Assembly: GCF_011250555.1 (NCBI RefSeq) | Contig: NZ_JAANMZ010000009.1 | Location: 33,710-97,709, forward strand | Length of the DNA: 64,000 nucleotides | Reading direction: 5' to 3' | Origin: Bacillus sp. MM2020_4 | GTDB taxonomy: Bacteria; Bacillota; Bacilli; Bacillales; Cytobacillaceae | Shown here: positions 43,094 through 53,108 of the stretch, piece after piece | Layout: the number at the start of each line of letters is the position of its first letter | Numbering within the stretch: the first letter of the stretch is position 1 | The notes under the pieces: model-generated | What the model was told of the DNA's origin: nothing | Seen by the model: the letters and a program-made list of their open reading frames with translations, nothing else | The model's database searches: none | Made by a program: the position numbers and the translations under genes

Positions 43094-43338
43094 GCGCACT
43101 TTTTCTCTTGAGTGAGGCTTTTGTATCAAAGATAGCATCACAAATTCAGCGTTACGTGAATTACTTCATCTTCCAACTAGGAGAGCCTCTACTTACGTAT
43201 TAACTTTACTACATTTACCCTCTACAGGATCTAATAAAGGATGTATCTATCATCGGCACCCCTCATTTCCTTTATCCACCAATTATGTTTTCTCCCATAA
43301 AACAAACACTATAATAAACAAAAATAGGGGGAACATGG

Positions 43339-44097
43339 ATGAAAAAATTATTCAGCATCCTTAGTATGCTGCTCTTACTGATTCCACATGCTACATACGC
43401 AGCGGTGCCCAACAAACCGATTAACTGGGGATTTAAAAAAGCAGTCAATGAACAACCGCCAGAAGCGGGCGCATTATATGATGAAATTCTTGCAAAGTAT
43501 GGTGCTTTTTACAAGGGGGATCCCAATAGGAAGATTTTATACCTAACCTTTGACAGTGGTTATGAAAATGGCTACACACCAAAAATTCTTGAGGTCTTAA
43601 AAAAAGAAAAAGTACCAGCCACTTTTTTTGTGACGGGGCATTTTTTAAATTCACAACCGGAGCTGGCAAAACAAATAGTAAAAGAAGGGCATATCATCGG
43701 CAACCATTCTTGGAGTCATCCTGATTTCACTGCGGTAAATGATGCGAAAATTCGGAAAGAGCTCAAAAAGGTGAAAGACAAAACAAAAGAGATAACAGGT
43801 CAAAAGAAAATGCAATACCTCCGCCCGCCGCGAGGTGTTTTTAGCGAAAGAACATTGCAAATTGCAAAGGAAGAAGGCTACACACATGTTTTCTGGTCTC
43901 TTGCTTTCGTCGACTGGAATATCAATCAGCAAAAGGGCTGGGAATACTCATATGCCAATATCATAAGGCAAATCCATCCCGGATGTGTGATGCTGTTGCA
44001 TTCAGTTTCTAAAGATAATGCAGATGCACTAGAAAGAGTCATACCGGAATTGAAGAAAAAAGGCTATAAATTTAAAAGCCTAGATCAGTTTAAATAA
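43339..44097 (+). CDS. pdaA: PdaA, spore cortex N-acetylmuramic acid deacetylase
   Basis: A 252-residue exported carbohydrate esterase 4. It has a signal peptide (about 1-21), then the NodB domain with TFDSGYENG (catalytic Asp and metal Asp), the metal histidines in HSWSHPDF, RPPRG and the final LLHSVSKDNADAL. The whole length and PINWGFKK start match PdaA, which makes muramic-delta-lactam in the spore cortex needed for germination. AGGGGGAAC precedes the ATG. It should be expressed in the forespore. Confidence 0.94.
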   Translation: MKKLFSILSMLLLLIPHATYAAVPNKPINWGFKKAVNEQPPEAGALYDEILAKYGAFYKGDPNRKILYLTFDSGYENGYTPKILEVLKKEKVPATFFVTGHFLNSQPELAKQIVKEGHIIGNHSWSHPDFTAVNDAKIRKELKKVKDKTKEITGQKKMQYLRPPRGVFSERTLQIAKEEGYTHVFWSLAFVDWNINQQKGWEYSYANIIRQIHPGCVMLLHSVSKDNADALERVIPELKKKGYKFKSLDQFK

Positions 44098-44200
44098 AGT
44101 TACCCAAGGCCGGATTCGCATCTTTAGGATTCGGTTTTTCACTGTGAATCGTGTTATAATACGGGGTACGTAAGCTTGATGAAAATTTGGAGTGAACATA

Positions 44201-45586
44201 ATGAAAACGGAACAAGGCATTAAAATTCAATTAAATCAAACATTCCCCTTAACAATAAAAAGACTCGGTATTAATGGAGAAGGTGTCGGCTATTTTAAGA
44301 AACAGGTTGTCTTTGTGCCAGGAGCCCTTCCAGGGGAAGAAGTTGTCGTTGAGGCAACAAAAATTAACCCCAAATTCGCCGAAGCAAAAATAAAAAAGAT
44401 TCGCATCAAATCACCACATCGTGTCCTGCCACTTTGTCCGGTATATGACCAATGCGGTGGCTGTCAGCTTCAGCATTTGGATTACGGTCAGCAGCTAAAG
44501 GAAAAACGCGATATTATTATCCAATCGCTAGAACGCCATACAAAGCTTGCAATTAATAAGCTTGAAATCCGTGAAACGCTTGGCATGGAGAATCCATGGG
44601 GGTACCGGAATAAAAGCAGCTTTCAAGTTGGTCAGAAAGACGGTAAAGTGCTCGCTGGATTATATGGACTTAACTCGCATCAGTTGATTAACATTGACCA
44701 ATGTGCTGTCCAACATTCGCAAACCAATGAGGCAACCGCCAAGGTGAAACGAATTCTCGAGGAGTTGCAGATTCCAATTTATAATGAAAAAACTAGAAAA
44801 GGAATCATCCGTACCATTGTGACTCGAGTCGGCGTACAAACCGGCGAATTACAGGTTGTTCTGATTACCTCACAGAAGGAATTGCCAAAAAAGGAGCTTA
44901 TTCTTGAGGAAATTAAAAAAAAGCTTCCAAATGTGAAATCAGTGGTTCAAAACATAAATGGGCAAAAAACATCGATTATTTTTGGTGAGGAAACAGTAAT
45001 GCTTGCTGGTCAAGAGTTTATTCAGGAAACCCTTGGTGACCTGCAATTTGAACTATCAGCGAGAACATTTTTTCAATTAAATCCTACTCAAACTATTAAG
45101 CTTTATGATGAAGTAAAAAATGCAGCTGGACTCACAGGCAAAGAAAAAGTAGTTGATGCCTATTGTGGTGTGGGAACAATTGGCCTATGGCTTGCGGATC
45201 ATGCGGCGGAGGTCCGTGGCATGGATATCATCCCTGAATCCATTGAGGATGCGAAGAAAAACGCCAAGCGCCACGGATTCACCAATACGAAATATGTTCC
45301 GGGGAAGGCAGAAGAGGTATTACCTAAATGGGTTAAAAAAGGTTGGAAACCGGATGTTATTGTGGTCGACCCACCAAGAACCGGCCTCGATAACCAGCTG
45401 ATCCAAACTATTTTACAAGTAAAACCAGGGAAATTAATCTATGTTTCATGTAATCCATCGACATTAGCAAAAGACATTCAAACCTTAAGTTCAATATATG
45501 ATGTTAAATACATTCAGCCGGTAGACATGTTTCCGCAGACATCTCATATTGAATGCGTGTCGCAGATAGTTCTGAGGAAAAATTAA
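44201..45586 (+). CDS. rlmCD: 23S rRNA (uracil-C5) methyltransferase RlmCD
   Basis: A 461-residue SAM-dependent enzyme methylating U747 and U1939 in Gram-positives. N-terminal TRAM domain ([23 protein letters not shown]), the [4Fe-4S] cysteines in [14 protein letters not shown] and the later Cys, then the SAM fold ([16 protein letters not shown]), DPPRTGL and the catalytic [10 protein letters not shown] 44201 fits the TTTGGAG site; a GTG lies 9 bases earlier. Its stop overlaps the stop of the convergent recombinase remnant in a TTAA. Confidence 0.94.
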   Translation: MKTEQGIKIQLNQTFPLTIKRLGINGEGVGYFKKQVVFVPGALPGEEVVVEATKINPKFAEAKIKKIRIKSPHRVLPLCPVYDQCGGCQLQHLDYGQQLKEKRDIIIQSLERHTKLAINKLEIRETLGMENPWGYRNKSSFQVGQKDGKVLAGLYGLNSHQLINIDQCAVQHSQTNEATAKVKRILEELQIPIYNEKTRKGIIRTIVTRVGVQTGELQVVLITSQKELPKKELILEEIKKKLPNVKSVVQNINGQKTSIIFGEETVMLAGQEFIQETLGDLQFELSARTFFQLNPTQTIKLYDEVKNAAGLTGKEKVVDAYCGVGTIGLWLADHAAEVRGMDIIPESIEDAKKNAKRHGFTNTKYVPGKAEEVLPKWVKKGWKPDVIVVDPPRTGLDNQLIQTILQVKPGKLIYVSCNPSTLAKDIQTLSSIYDVKYIQPVDMFPQTSHIECVSQIVLRKN

Positions 45587-46393
45587 CCAGGTAAAATTGA
45601 AAATCGATAAGTAATCATAGGAATACCGTTATTATCTACCTCAATACGCTCAACAAAGTGATGGAGTATTTCCTCCGTTACTTCATGAAGCGGTAAAAAG
45701 CGGCTAATGGTATTCCGAAGATTTTCAATACGTCCTAAAAATTCATCATGTCGGAGTGAGGCTTCCAGCCCACTCCTTTTAAGATTTAATTCATTTATCC
45801 GTTCTTGATTTTCATCAGCAACTTCGCGGTATTCTTCATGAGTGATTTGTTTTTCTGCAAGCATCTCAAGGTAACGTTTCTTTTTTTCCTTGGCAGCTTT
45901 AATCTCGTTATCAATTTTAGTTAAAGTTTGAGTACCTTGTTTTTGTTTCTTTTGAGCTTCTACGGCAAGGTTATTTAGGTATTCCTTGTCATTAATAACT
46001 TGAGCCATTTTATTAATATCAGAAAGGATTGTTTCTTTTAAATCCTTTTCTTTTATCGTTTTATGAGTGCAAGCGATTCTCCCATGACGAGCGTAACTCC
46101 CGCAAATGTAACCAATTCGATTTTGCCTATACCACATACCTGCTCCACAATCAGAACAATATAGGACATTTGTAAAAAGATGTTTTTTTACTTTTGTATG
46201 ATTTTTTTTGCGGCTTTTCATTAGCTTTTGAACGACATCAAACATTTCATTTGAAATGTTTGCAGGGTGAGTGTTCTTTACAACAAATTGGTTTTCTTCA
46301 GGAATACTGTGCCTAAGTCGCGATAGCTCCTTTGAAAGGATGACATTGAACTTAGGCTGCTTTGCGTCCTCAATCAATTGCCGTAATGCTCCT
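45583..46393 (-). pseudogene. Large serine recombinase remnant, catalytic domain lost
   Basis: The frame reads ALRQLIEDAKQPKFNVILSKELSRL, which belongs inside a resolvase catalytic domain, and then jumps to RHSIPEENQFVVKNTHPANISNEMFDVV of the recombinase domain. An internal stretch and the whole N-terminus with the catalytic serine are therefore missing. The zinc ribbon (CSDCGAGMWYRQ ... Cys) and a coiled-coil tail are intact. It ends exactly on the 3' end of rlmCD, overlapping stop codons. It is a relic of an integrated element. Confidence 0.85.
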
Positions 46394-46495
46394 TTTTTAC
46401 AACCTCCAGAATTTCCATCTTTTCCTCTTCCGTCAGCTTATTTTTGGGTTCCGGTCTTGGCGTAATAGGACGCTGATCTTCTATTTTAGTAGGTT
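46374..46495 (-). pseudogene. IS3-type transposase fragment
   Basis: In another minus-strand frame the bases between the MATE stop and the recombinase remnant read KPTKIEDQRPITPRPEPKNK, then LTEEEKMEILEVVKKEHYGN and a stop. This resembles the region in front of the helix-turn-helix of IS3-family OrfB (...KLTEEER.EILEVVN...). It is only about 40 codons and has no start. Recognition is from memory of the family. Confidence 0.5.
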
Positions 46496-47866
46496 TTAAT
46501 TAATTAGTACCTTGAAAGATTTCTTTTTCCAAAAAAGTCGGTGGTAAATCGATTGAGCCAAGAAATTGACTATGAACGCAACTGGATATGCGAGCCATAT
46601 TCCATCTATCCCAAGTCTTGTAAAATGTGATAAGGAGTATGCTACTGGAACTTCAATCATCAAAATACTTGTGATTGTAAAAATTGTTGGCAATAATACC
46701 GTCCCTGTTGCTCTCATTGTTGCTGAAAGTGCTTGAGTGTGACCCAAAATAACATAACTCCAAAATGAGATTATTATAAGATCTTTTGCAAGATTAATAG
46801 TATCGTAGTTGTCTAAGAAAATTCTTAAAACGAGATTTGGTATCAGGTAAAGAATGAGAATAAGAATACCACCAAGAAGATAGTTTAGTGTAATGGATAT
46901 TTTCGTTATATGTTTAATGTTCGAAATATGTCCGGACCCCACAGCTTGTGCAACAAATACTGAAATGGCAATTGAAATACTCATCGCTGGTATTTGAACG
47001 TAGCTTGCAATTTGATTGACGATTCCGTATGCAGCCGTTGCATTGGATCCATAATCATTTACAAAAGTTATGACTGCAATTTCTGACAATGCGATTGAAA
47101 TCATACTTATACTAGTAGGAATGGCTAATTTCAGTAAGGCTTTCAATACCGGGCCTTTCAAGTGGAGATTTTTCAAAATAATAAAATCTAATTTGAGTAC
47201 ATGACTTTTTTTGTGTAAGTACACTAATAGAATTACAAATGTAATGAAATTGGATAATACAGAGGCGTAAGCAGCACCATTTAATCCAAATTCCGGTAAA
47301 CCGAGCCATCCGAAAATGAGAATTGGAAGCAAGGCGATATTTAAGATAATACTAATTAATAAGAAATAAAAAGGTGTTTTTGAATCTCCAACACCCCTCA
47401 TAAAGGTTGTATAGCACATATATAAGAAAGTAATAGGTAATGTAACAAATAAAATACGTGCATATTCTGTACTTGCAACCAGAATATTCTCAGGTGTTCC
47501 CATCCATTTTAGAATATCTTCTGTAAAGAAGCCTCCGATTAGGGTGACAGCAATGGATATGATCATCGTAAATGCCAAAGTTACTCCAACAACTTCCTTC
47601 ATTTTTGAGATATTTCCTCCACCGTACGTTTGCCCAACCAGAATGGAACTTCCAGATCCAATTCCGATTACAAAGGATATTAAAAAAAAGAATAGAGGGA
47701 AGAATGCAGAAATAGCTGCCAAAGAATCTACTCCAAGTGTTTGTCCAACGATGATAATTCCAAATATTTGACCTAATGATTGCAAAACACTTGCAAAAAT
47801 GACAGGTATGAGAAAGACAATCATCGGTTTTGCTAAGACCATAGTTTCATTTAAAGATTTATTCAT
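46496..47866 (-). CDS. MATE family efflux transporter
   Basis: A 456-residue transporter with 12 membrane segments in two similar halves. Family blocks include IFASVLQSLGQIFGIIIVGQ, YMCYTTFMRGVGDSKTPF and VNQIASYVQIPAMSISIAIS. It should export cationic drugs or metabolites driven by Na+ or H+. The XRE regulator gene lies 128 bases upstream in the same direction, suggesting a regulator-pump unit. Confidence 0.9.
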   Translation of the reverse strand: MNKSLNETMVLAKPMIVFLIPVIFASVLQSLGQIFGIIIVGQTLGVDSLAAISAFFPLFFFLISFVIGIGSGSSILVGQTYGGGNISKMKEVVGVTLAFTMIISIAVTLIGGFFTEDILKWMGTPENILVASTEYARILFVTLPITFLYMCYTTFMRGVGDSKTPFYFLLISIILNIALLPILIFGWLGLPEFGLNGAAYASVLSNFITFVILLVYLHKKSHVLKLDFIILKNLHLKGPVLKALLKLAIPTSISMISIALSEIAVITFVNDYGSNATAAYGIVNQIASYVQIPAMSISIAISVFVAQAVGSGHISNIKHITKISITLNYLLGGILILILYLIPNLVLRIFLDNYDTINLAKDLIIISFWSYVILGHTQALSATMRATGTVLLPTIFTITSILMIEVPVAYSLSHFTRLGIDGIWLAYPVAFIVNFLAQSIYHRLFWKKKSFKVLIN

Positions 47867-47993
47867 TTCAGATAACTCCTAAAAGGTTTAATTTCGAAAG
47901 AATCCCTCACTTTTTGGATCAAGATTTTGAAGTGGGGGAAAAACCATCGAGTATGAACATTTAAGTCATAACTCGTGTATTTTTATATAAAAT

Positions 47994-48584
47994 TTATGAT
48001 AAAATCTGATAGAATAAACCAAATTGAGTATCATACCATAACAGTTTGCTATGTTTACGTTTCGGGATACGTGTTTGTAAAGCCCACTCAGGATACTGTT
48101 TTATTATTTGAACTTGATCACCTGTAGCAACAGCAATAAATGATATATAATGATCTTTTGTCATAGGATGATCGCTTGAAATAAACCATTCATTATCAAT
48201 TTCTGTAATTGGTAGCTTTTCTTCGTCTGTTGCTTTCTTTGCTGCTAATCGTTCTAATTTTCTCCCACAGCAAGATAGGGTGATATCTCCCGTGGCTAAT
48301 ACAACATTATTACATGACGGACAGACAAAATAATTTGACTTTTTCATATTTCCTCCTACAAATTCATTCGACGATAATTCACCATCTAAAATATTTTCTA
48401 TATTTACGCCTAATAGGGTAGATAAACTTGGTAATAGCGTGACATCTGGACAGCCATATCCACGCTCCCATTTTGAAATCGTTCGATCAGATATGTTCAT
48501 TTGATCAGCTAATTGTTTCTGTGTCAGCCCTTTTTCTTTCCGTAAATTATAAATTAACTCTCCAACTTTACGATTATCCATCAT
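47994..48584 (-). CDS. XRE regulator with zinc-ribbon and SOR-like C-terminus
   Basis: A 196-residue protein. An N-terminal XRE helix-turn-helix (LRKEKGLTQKQLADQMNISDRTISKWERGYGCPD) covers about 1-65. A middle segment has CPSCNNVV and CCGRKL, a zinc-ribbon-like unit. The last 75 residues (ISSDHPMTKDHYISFIAVATG) resemble the iron-binding fold of desulfoferrodoxin/superoxide reductase. AGGAGG before ATG 48584 fixes the start; the frame is open eight codons further. Probably the local regulator of the MATE gene, perhaps redox- or metal-responsive (inference). Confidence 0.75.
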   Translation of the reverse strand: MMDNRKVGELIYNLRKEKGLTQKQLADQMNISDRTISKWERGYGCPDVTLLPSLSTLLGVNIENILDGELSSNEFVGGNMKKSNYFVCPSCNNVVLATGDITLSCCGRKLERLAAKKATDEEKLPITEIDNEWFISSDHPMTKDHYISFIAVATGDQVQIIKQYPEWALQTRIPKRKHSKLLWYDTQFGLFYQILS

Positions 48585-48608
48585 TTTTTCCTCCTGCTCT
48601 ATTTTCAT

Positions 48609-49248
48609 CTTAGGGGTTTATATGGTTAGCATCAACAAACGCTCCGTAGAGTAAAACATAGGTAGAGTTTACCTATTTTCCTTTTGATCATGTTTTTATG
48701 ACTGTAATCATTTGACTGTTTATAGCTGTTATTGGTTTATGGATACCTCCTCATATGGTTAACTATATGGAAAATAAAAATTAGGATTTTTCAAAAGTAA
48801 AAGCTAATTGTGAAAGAGTATACTTAAAGTAATGGGTGCTTTATGCATCGGTTATACTTAACTGGACAAGAGCAAAACTTACCCCATGTTTCGCGAATAT
48901 AACTCGAAGTTTACACCTTTAAATAATGGAATCTGATAATGTTTGAATTTAATTGGCCTGACTCACCGAGACCTCGAAGATATGAATTGTTTAATTTTGA
49001 AAACTGCTTTCTTGATGAAAACTGAAATGTTTAATGAGTGGAAAAAAAGTGAGACAAGAAAATTCGGGAGGTACCAGTGGCACCATAGACAATAAAATTG
49101 AACACTTTGTGTATTTTTAAAAGTGGAATTAGAATAACACAACACTTATGGTAAAATATGTATATTAGACACCTGTTATCCTGAAGCTTTTTCATAATCC
49201 TTTAAAGGAATTTACATGGAAATTTATTAAAAGATAGGGGGAAGTATC
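48609..49248. other. AT-rich intergenic region without recognisable gene
   Basis: 640 bases between divergent genes. A plus-strand frame near 48984 (reading MNCLILKTAFLMKTEMFNEW) has no ribosome binding site and no recognisable domain. It may hold decayed coding sequence, but nothing can be supported. Confidence 0.5.
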
Positions 49249-50073
49249 ATGAACGGGAAAAGGTTTAATGTAATATGGAAGTATGTGATCAATACATACT
49301 TGCTGTTTTGGGTACTGGTCTTAGGGCTTGGCGGGCTGGTATCGCAGGTCCTCCACGGTACACCTGCGGCGATGCAATGGGTTGTTGTAATATGCAGCTG
49401 GACCCCGACGATTGTGCTCCTGGTTATGTTGAAAAAGCTAAACCCCGGTATAACAGTAAAGGAGTTTTATCAAAAAGCTTTCAAAGAAAAATTGCGTATT
49501 AGCCAAATTTTATTTGTATTTTTAACCGCAACAGGCGTTCTCATATTATCGGCGTTGATTATATCTGCAACTCAAAAGACGTCCATCACTGAGCAACTTA
49601 TAGTTAATCCATCCATACTTCCGAGCACTTTTTTGTTTACCCTTTTTCAGGGAGCTTCCGGCGAGGAATCGGGCTGGCGTGGTTACCTGCGTCCGGAATT
49701 AGAGAAGCGATTTGGATTCATAAGAGGAAACCTTTCTTTGGGGGTAACCTGGGCGTTCTGGCACGCGCCGCTTTGGTTTGTTTCAACCGATTATAGCGGA
49801 TGGTCGCTGCTTCTTTATATCATTGAAAATTTAGTGCTCCTGACAGCATTGACCTTTATCATGGCAGTTATAATGAAGAAGAGTGATAACCTTTTTAACG
49901 CCTTTTGGGTTCACTTCTGTTTTAATTTGTCGATGGTATTCTGTCCGGATGATGCTTATTTCTTTGTAGTATTTACCGCACTGTATTTGGTAGCTTCATT
50001 AATATTACTTGGAGGGTATTTACGATCCACTCATGATAGCGATACGAGGCAACATCATTTAAGAATAAATTGA
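49249..50073 (+). CDS. CPBP-family intramembrane metalloprotease
   Basis: A 274-residue protein with about eight membrane segments and the CPBP (Abi/CAAX-protease-like) motifs: [13 protein letters not shown] with the paired glutamates, FWHAPLWF, and the late [10 protein letters not shown] histidine. Such proteins are putative prenyl or bacteriocin-immunity proteases. Target unknown. GGGGGAAG precedes the ATG. Confidence 0.88.
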   Translation: MNGKRFNVIWKYVINTYLLFWVLVLGLGGLVSQVLHGTPAAMQWVVVICSWTPTIVLLVMLKKLNPGITVKEFYQKAFKEKLRISQILFVFLTATGVLILSALIISATQKTSITEQLIVNPSILPSTFLFTLFQGASGEESGWRGYLRPELEKRFGFIRGNLSLGVTWAFWHAPLWFVSTDYSGWSLLLYIIENLVLLTALTFIMAVIMKKSDNLFNAFWVHFCFNLSMVFCPDDAYFFVVFTALYLVASLILLGGYLRSTHDSDTRQHHLRIN

Positions 50074-50164
50074 GAGGACGCACCGCTTGAATCAGAATTT
50101 TACTAATTCCATATTTGATAAGTCTAAAGGCTTTAAATATGCTTTCCATTGGTGAGGTACTGAA

Positions 50165-50575
50165 ATGAAAAAAATCGTAATAGTATTTTTTAATATCGCT
50201 TGCATGATTAGCTGCATGGTAGGGGTAATGCATTTTTTTGCTCCGTATTATTTTAAATGGTATTCTTATATACCGGACGCTCCAATTGAGATTTATCAAT
50301 CAATTAACTACATAAATTTTTGCTTTTCCTTTTTGTTAGCGGGATTCAGTTTGCTGTTTTTAATAGCCCAAAGAAAATTATTTGATGGTTCAAGGGAATT
50401 AAAAATATTCTATGCATTCTATACTCTAATATGGTTTTCAAGAATAATAATACAGCTCATTTGGCCATGGCCTTCAAGTTTACAACTATGGTTAATTATT
50501 GCTTTTACCATGGAGTTCGTATTTACCCTAATTCCCATGATATATTTTCTTAAGAATACACGAATACATGAATAG
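50165..50575 (+). CDS. Four-span membrane protein, unknown
   Basis: A 136-residue protein with four hydrophobic segments (about 4-28, 45-66, 78-98 and 106-128) and no charged domain. GGTGAG precedes the ATG. It follows the CPBP gene by 91 bases in the same direction. No family recognised with certainty. Confidence 0.65.
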   Translation: MKKIVIVFFNIACMISCMVGVMHFFAPYYFKWYSYIPDAPIEIYQSINYINFCFSFLLAGFSLLFLIAQRKLFDGSRELKIFYAFYTLIWFSRIIIQLIWPWPSSLQLWLIIAFTMEFVFTLIPMIYFLKNTRIHE

Positions 50576-50610
50576 TAGAATTGAAATAATATAATTTTAC
50601 AATATAAGTA

Positions 50611-50658
50611 AAGCAAGGCGCTTATTTCTAATTCCCAAGAGTGCCTTGCTTGTTTTTA
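50611..50658 (+). terminator. Terminator after four-span protein gene
   Basis: AAGCAAGGC/GCCTTGCTT stem with a long loop, then TGTTTTTATT. Confidence 0.75.
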
Positions 50659-50735
50659 TTGTTTCACCTGATTTATTTCTCCATAGAATTAATAGATGAA
50701 GTTGCCCAGATATAATTTGGCATCACTCCCCCTTT

Positions 50736-50750
50736 TAACAATTATTGTTA
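50736..50750. promoter_or_regulatory. Perfect 7-1-7 dyad, Fur/PerR-like
   Basis: TAACAATTATTGTTA is a perfect 7-1-7 inverted repeat, the geometry of Fur-family boxes. It matches the PerR and Fur consensus at about 10 of 14 positions by eye. It lies about 240 bases upstream of the ferrochelatase gene. Confidence 0.35.
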
Positions 50751-50988
50751 CCTTTTCCAAGTGGTCTTTGGCATCGTAATATTGATACGCGTCAATTCTT
50801 TTTCAAGAATCGTTAGTTATTATAGTTATAGATTTACATCTCCTTAATGTACGTAAACTTCCCCAGTTTACTCATTGCCCTTGAGAATTGTCTCAAGATT
50901 TCAGCTGAAAGTGGACTGTGGAAAACAAAAATCATAAGTTTCTAGGTTGAAGATTTCTTATACTACAATATAAATGAGGTGCGAAAGA

Positions 50989-51921
50989 ATGGGGAAAAGG
51001 AAAATGGGCTTGCTCATAATGGCATATGGCTCTCCAGATAAAGAAGCTGATTTAGAACGATATTATACAGATATACGACACGGACAAAAGCCATCAGCAG
51101 AACTGATAGCGGATTTAAAAAGTCGGTACGATGCAATTGGCAGAATTTCTCCGCTTATGAAAATAACGAGTGAGCAAGCTATAAAACTTGAAAAACACCT
51201 AAATGATATACAGGATCAAATTGAATTTAAGATGTATCTAGGGTTAAAACACATAGAACCGTTTATAGAGGATGCCGTAAAAAAGATGCATGAAGATGGA
51301 ATTGATGAAGCTGTAAGTTTAGTCCTTGCTCCACACTTTTCAACCTTTAGTGTGAAAACGTATAACGAAAGGGCAAGAGAAGAAGCAAGAAAAATTGGTG
51401 GGCCTAACATTATCACTATCGATAGCTGGTATAAAGAGCCTAAATTTATTTCGTACTGGAGTAAAATGATTAAACAAGTTTATAACCAAATGCCTGCAGA
51501 AGAAAAGTCAAATTCGATGCTTATTTTCTCAGCACATAGCTTACCGGAGAAAATTCTCCAATTTCATGATCCTTATCCTGATCAACTGCAGGAAACAGCA
51601 GACTTAATTGCAGCAAGTGCTGGTATTCCGAGATATACTGTTGGTTGGCAGAGTGCTGGGAAAACACCGGAACCATGGCTGGGTCCTGATGTGCAGGATT
51701 TAACAAGAGAATTGTTCAAAGAACATCAATATAAGGCATTTGTATATGCACCTGTTGGGTTTGTTTGTAATCATCTTGAGGTACTTTATGATAATGATAT
51801 TGAATGCAAAACAGTAACAGATGATTTGGGAACAGCCTATTATCGCCCTGAAATGCCTAATGCAAATGATGAATTTATTGATGTCATGTCAACGGTCATA
51901 CTTAAAAAATTGGCAGAGTAA
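50989..51921 (+). CDS. hemH: Coproporphyrin/protoporphyrin ferrochelatase
   Basis: A 310-residue soluble ferrochelatase inserting Fe2+ into the haem precursor; in Firmicutes the substrate is coproporphyrin III (CpfC). Key residues: the catalytic His in FSAHSLPEK and Glu in CNHLEVLYD, with the start [16 protein letters not shown] at the right distance favours ATG 50989 over 50974. It lies apart from hemE/hemY in the accessory region, so it may be a second copy. Confidence 0.93.
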   Translation: MGKRKMGLLIMAYGSPDKEADLERYYTDIRHGQKPSAELIADLKSRYDAIGRISPLMKITSEQAIKLEKHLNDIQDQIEFKMYLGLKHIEPFIEDAVKKMHEDGIDEAVSLVLAPHFSTFSVKTYNERAREEARKIGGPNIITIDSWYKEPKFISYWSKMIKQVYNQMPAEEKSNSMLIFSAHSLPEKILQFHDPYPDQLQETADLIAASAGIPRYTVGWQSAGKTPEPWLGPDVQDLTRELFKEHQYKAFVYAPVGFVCNHLEVLYDNDIECKTVTDDLGTAYYRPEMPNANDEFIDVMSTVILKKLAE

Positions 51922-52084
51922 CTTTGGGAAAGAAGATGACCTCTGTAGCACTGGAATCATTTGAATGACAGAAAAAGAAAATAGCAAAGGTTAACGACTT
52001 TTATTATGTATATGGATGTTTTGCCGAATAAATGATAGTAAAGGTAACTTACGCATGACAACATCTAAGTAGGAGGATGGAAAA

Positions 52085-52402
52085 TTGGAAAACTATGAAA
52101 TTTCAATGTTTAGGAAAACTAGGGATAAGGGATTTGCAAAAGTCGACTTTTTTAAGGATGGATTTACAAATGGTTTTCTTTTGAACTTCCTGCCAAAGCA
52201 AATGATGCCAGAACATTATCATCCATCTTCACAGTTATTTTTCCACGTTCTACAAGGTGGAGGAACTTTTATTTCTGATGGAAAACAAACAGAAATAAGA
52301 GAAGGCACTATTATTCATGTTCATGGAACAGAGAAGATTGGTTTTGTAAATGCAAATGAAGATACGACTATATATGTAATACGTTGTTTAATAGAAGAAT
52401 AA
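52085..52402 (+). CDS. Single-domain cupin protein
   Basis: A 105-residue beta-barrel protein with a cupin core: MPEHYHPSSQLFFHVLQGGGTF (metal histidines and Gln/Glu position) and EGTIIHVHGTEKIGFVN. It may bind a metal and act as a small dioxygenase-like or sensor protein; the substrate is unknown. TTG start behind TAGGAGG. Confidence 0.8.
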   Translation: MENYEISMFRKTRDKGFAKVDFFKDGFTNGFLLNFLPKQMMPEHYHPSSQLFFHVLQGGGTFISDGKQTEIREGTIIHVHGTEKIGFVNANEDTTIYVIRCLIEE

Positions 52403-52462
52403 CGTTGGAGTTATTCCTTTTTATCCATTTTTATTTTTAAGAAACAAGGTAGGGGGTATAAA

Positions 52463-52831
52463 ATGAGATTAACTTTATACTGGCATCCACAATGCCAAAC
52501 CTGTAGAAAAACAAAGAAATGGTTAGATGAACATCAAGTGCCGTATGAGCTATTTCATATAGGTAAAACGCCTCCATCTCGGGATGAATTACAAGGAATG
52601 TATGAAAAGAGTGGGTTGGAATTAAAGAATTTTATTAGTACCAGTACGAAAAAGTACCGTGAATTGGGAATAAGGGATAAAATAAAGGTAACGACGGATA
52701 AAGAATTACTAGATTTATTGGCATCTGATGGAATGTTACTAAAAAAACCTATATTGACAGATGGAGAAAAAGTCATTATTGGATTTAAAGAAGAAGAACT
52801 AGAGAAATATACAACAAATTCCAAAATATAA
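52463..52831 (+). CDS. ArsC/Spx-family protein (YusI-like)
   Basis: A 122-residue thioredoxin-fold protein of the ArsC/Spx/YusI family: YWHPQCQTCRKTKKWLDEH with a CxxC, TPPSRDEL, FISTSTKKYRELG and KKPILTDGEKVIIGF. It lacks the RNA-polymerase-binding features that would make it Spx with certainty, and it is the size of YusI. Probably a thiol reductase or redox regulator. GTAGGGGG precedes the ATG. Confidence 0.85.
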   Translation: MRLTLYWHPQCQTCRKTKKWLDEHQVPYELFHIGKTPPSRDELQGMYEKSGLELKNFISTSTKKYRELGIRDKIKVTTDKELLDLLASDGMLLKKPILTDGEKVIIGFKEEELEKYTTNSKI

Positions 52832-52972
52832 AAGCGTTTCACCGGAAGAAATACTCCAGAACAAACGGGTGCATAAAAGGTCTAAAATGGGGGTTCTGTA
52901 GGAAAACTTTATTTTCACTTGAACGGTGGAATGCGGGGGATTTCGGAAGGGTTTATTTTGGTGTACAAGTAT

Positions 52973-53021
52973 AAAGAAAGAAGAACGAAATCTTGGTGTT
53001 GGAATTCGTACTTCTTTCTTT
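52973..53021. terminator. Long hairpin downstream of ArsC-like gene
   Basis: AAAGAAAGAAG and CTTCTTTCTTT with ACGAA/TTCGT inside form a long stem around a loop of about 15 bases. It lies 140 bases after the gene and may end its transcript. Confidence 0.5.
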
Positions 53022-53108
53022 GCGTATTAAAAAGGAAGATTAACACATCAGTAATGTAAAACAGGAGTTGAAATAGAAAGCTAACTCAAAGTGCGAATTG
53101 AATGTATT

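Larger units (their letters stand above)
50576..50988. other. Intergenic region before hemH
   Basis: Holds a terminator (50611-50658), a perfect 7-1-7 dyad (50736-50750) and a plausible sigma-A promoter TTGAAG-16-TATAAA just before the hemH ribosome binding site. No gene seen. Confidence 0.6.

Noticed and set aside
48963..49145. 60-residue minus-strand frame in the gap before the CPBP gene
   Set aside because: No ribosome binding site, cysteine- and phenylalanine-rich composition typical of antisense noise.
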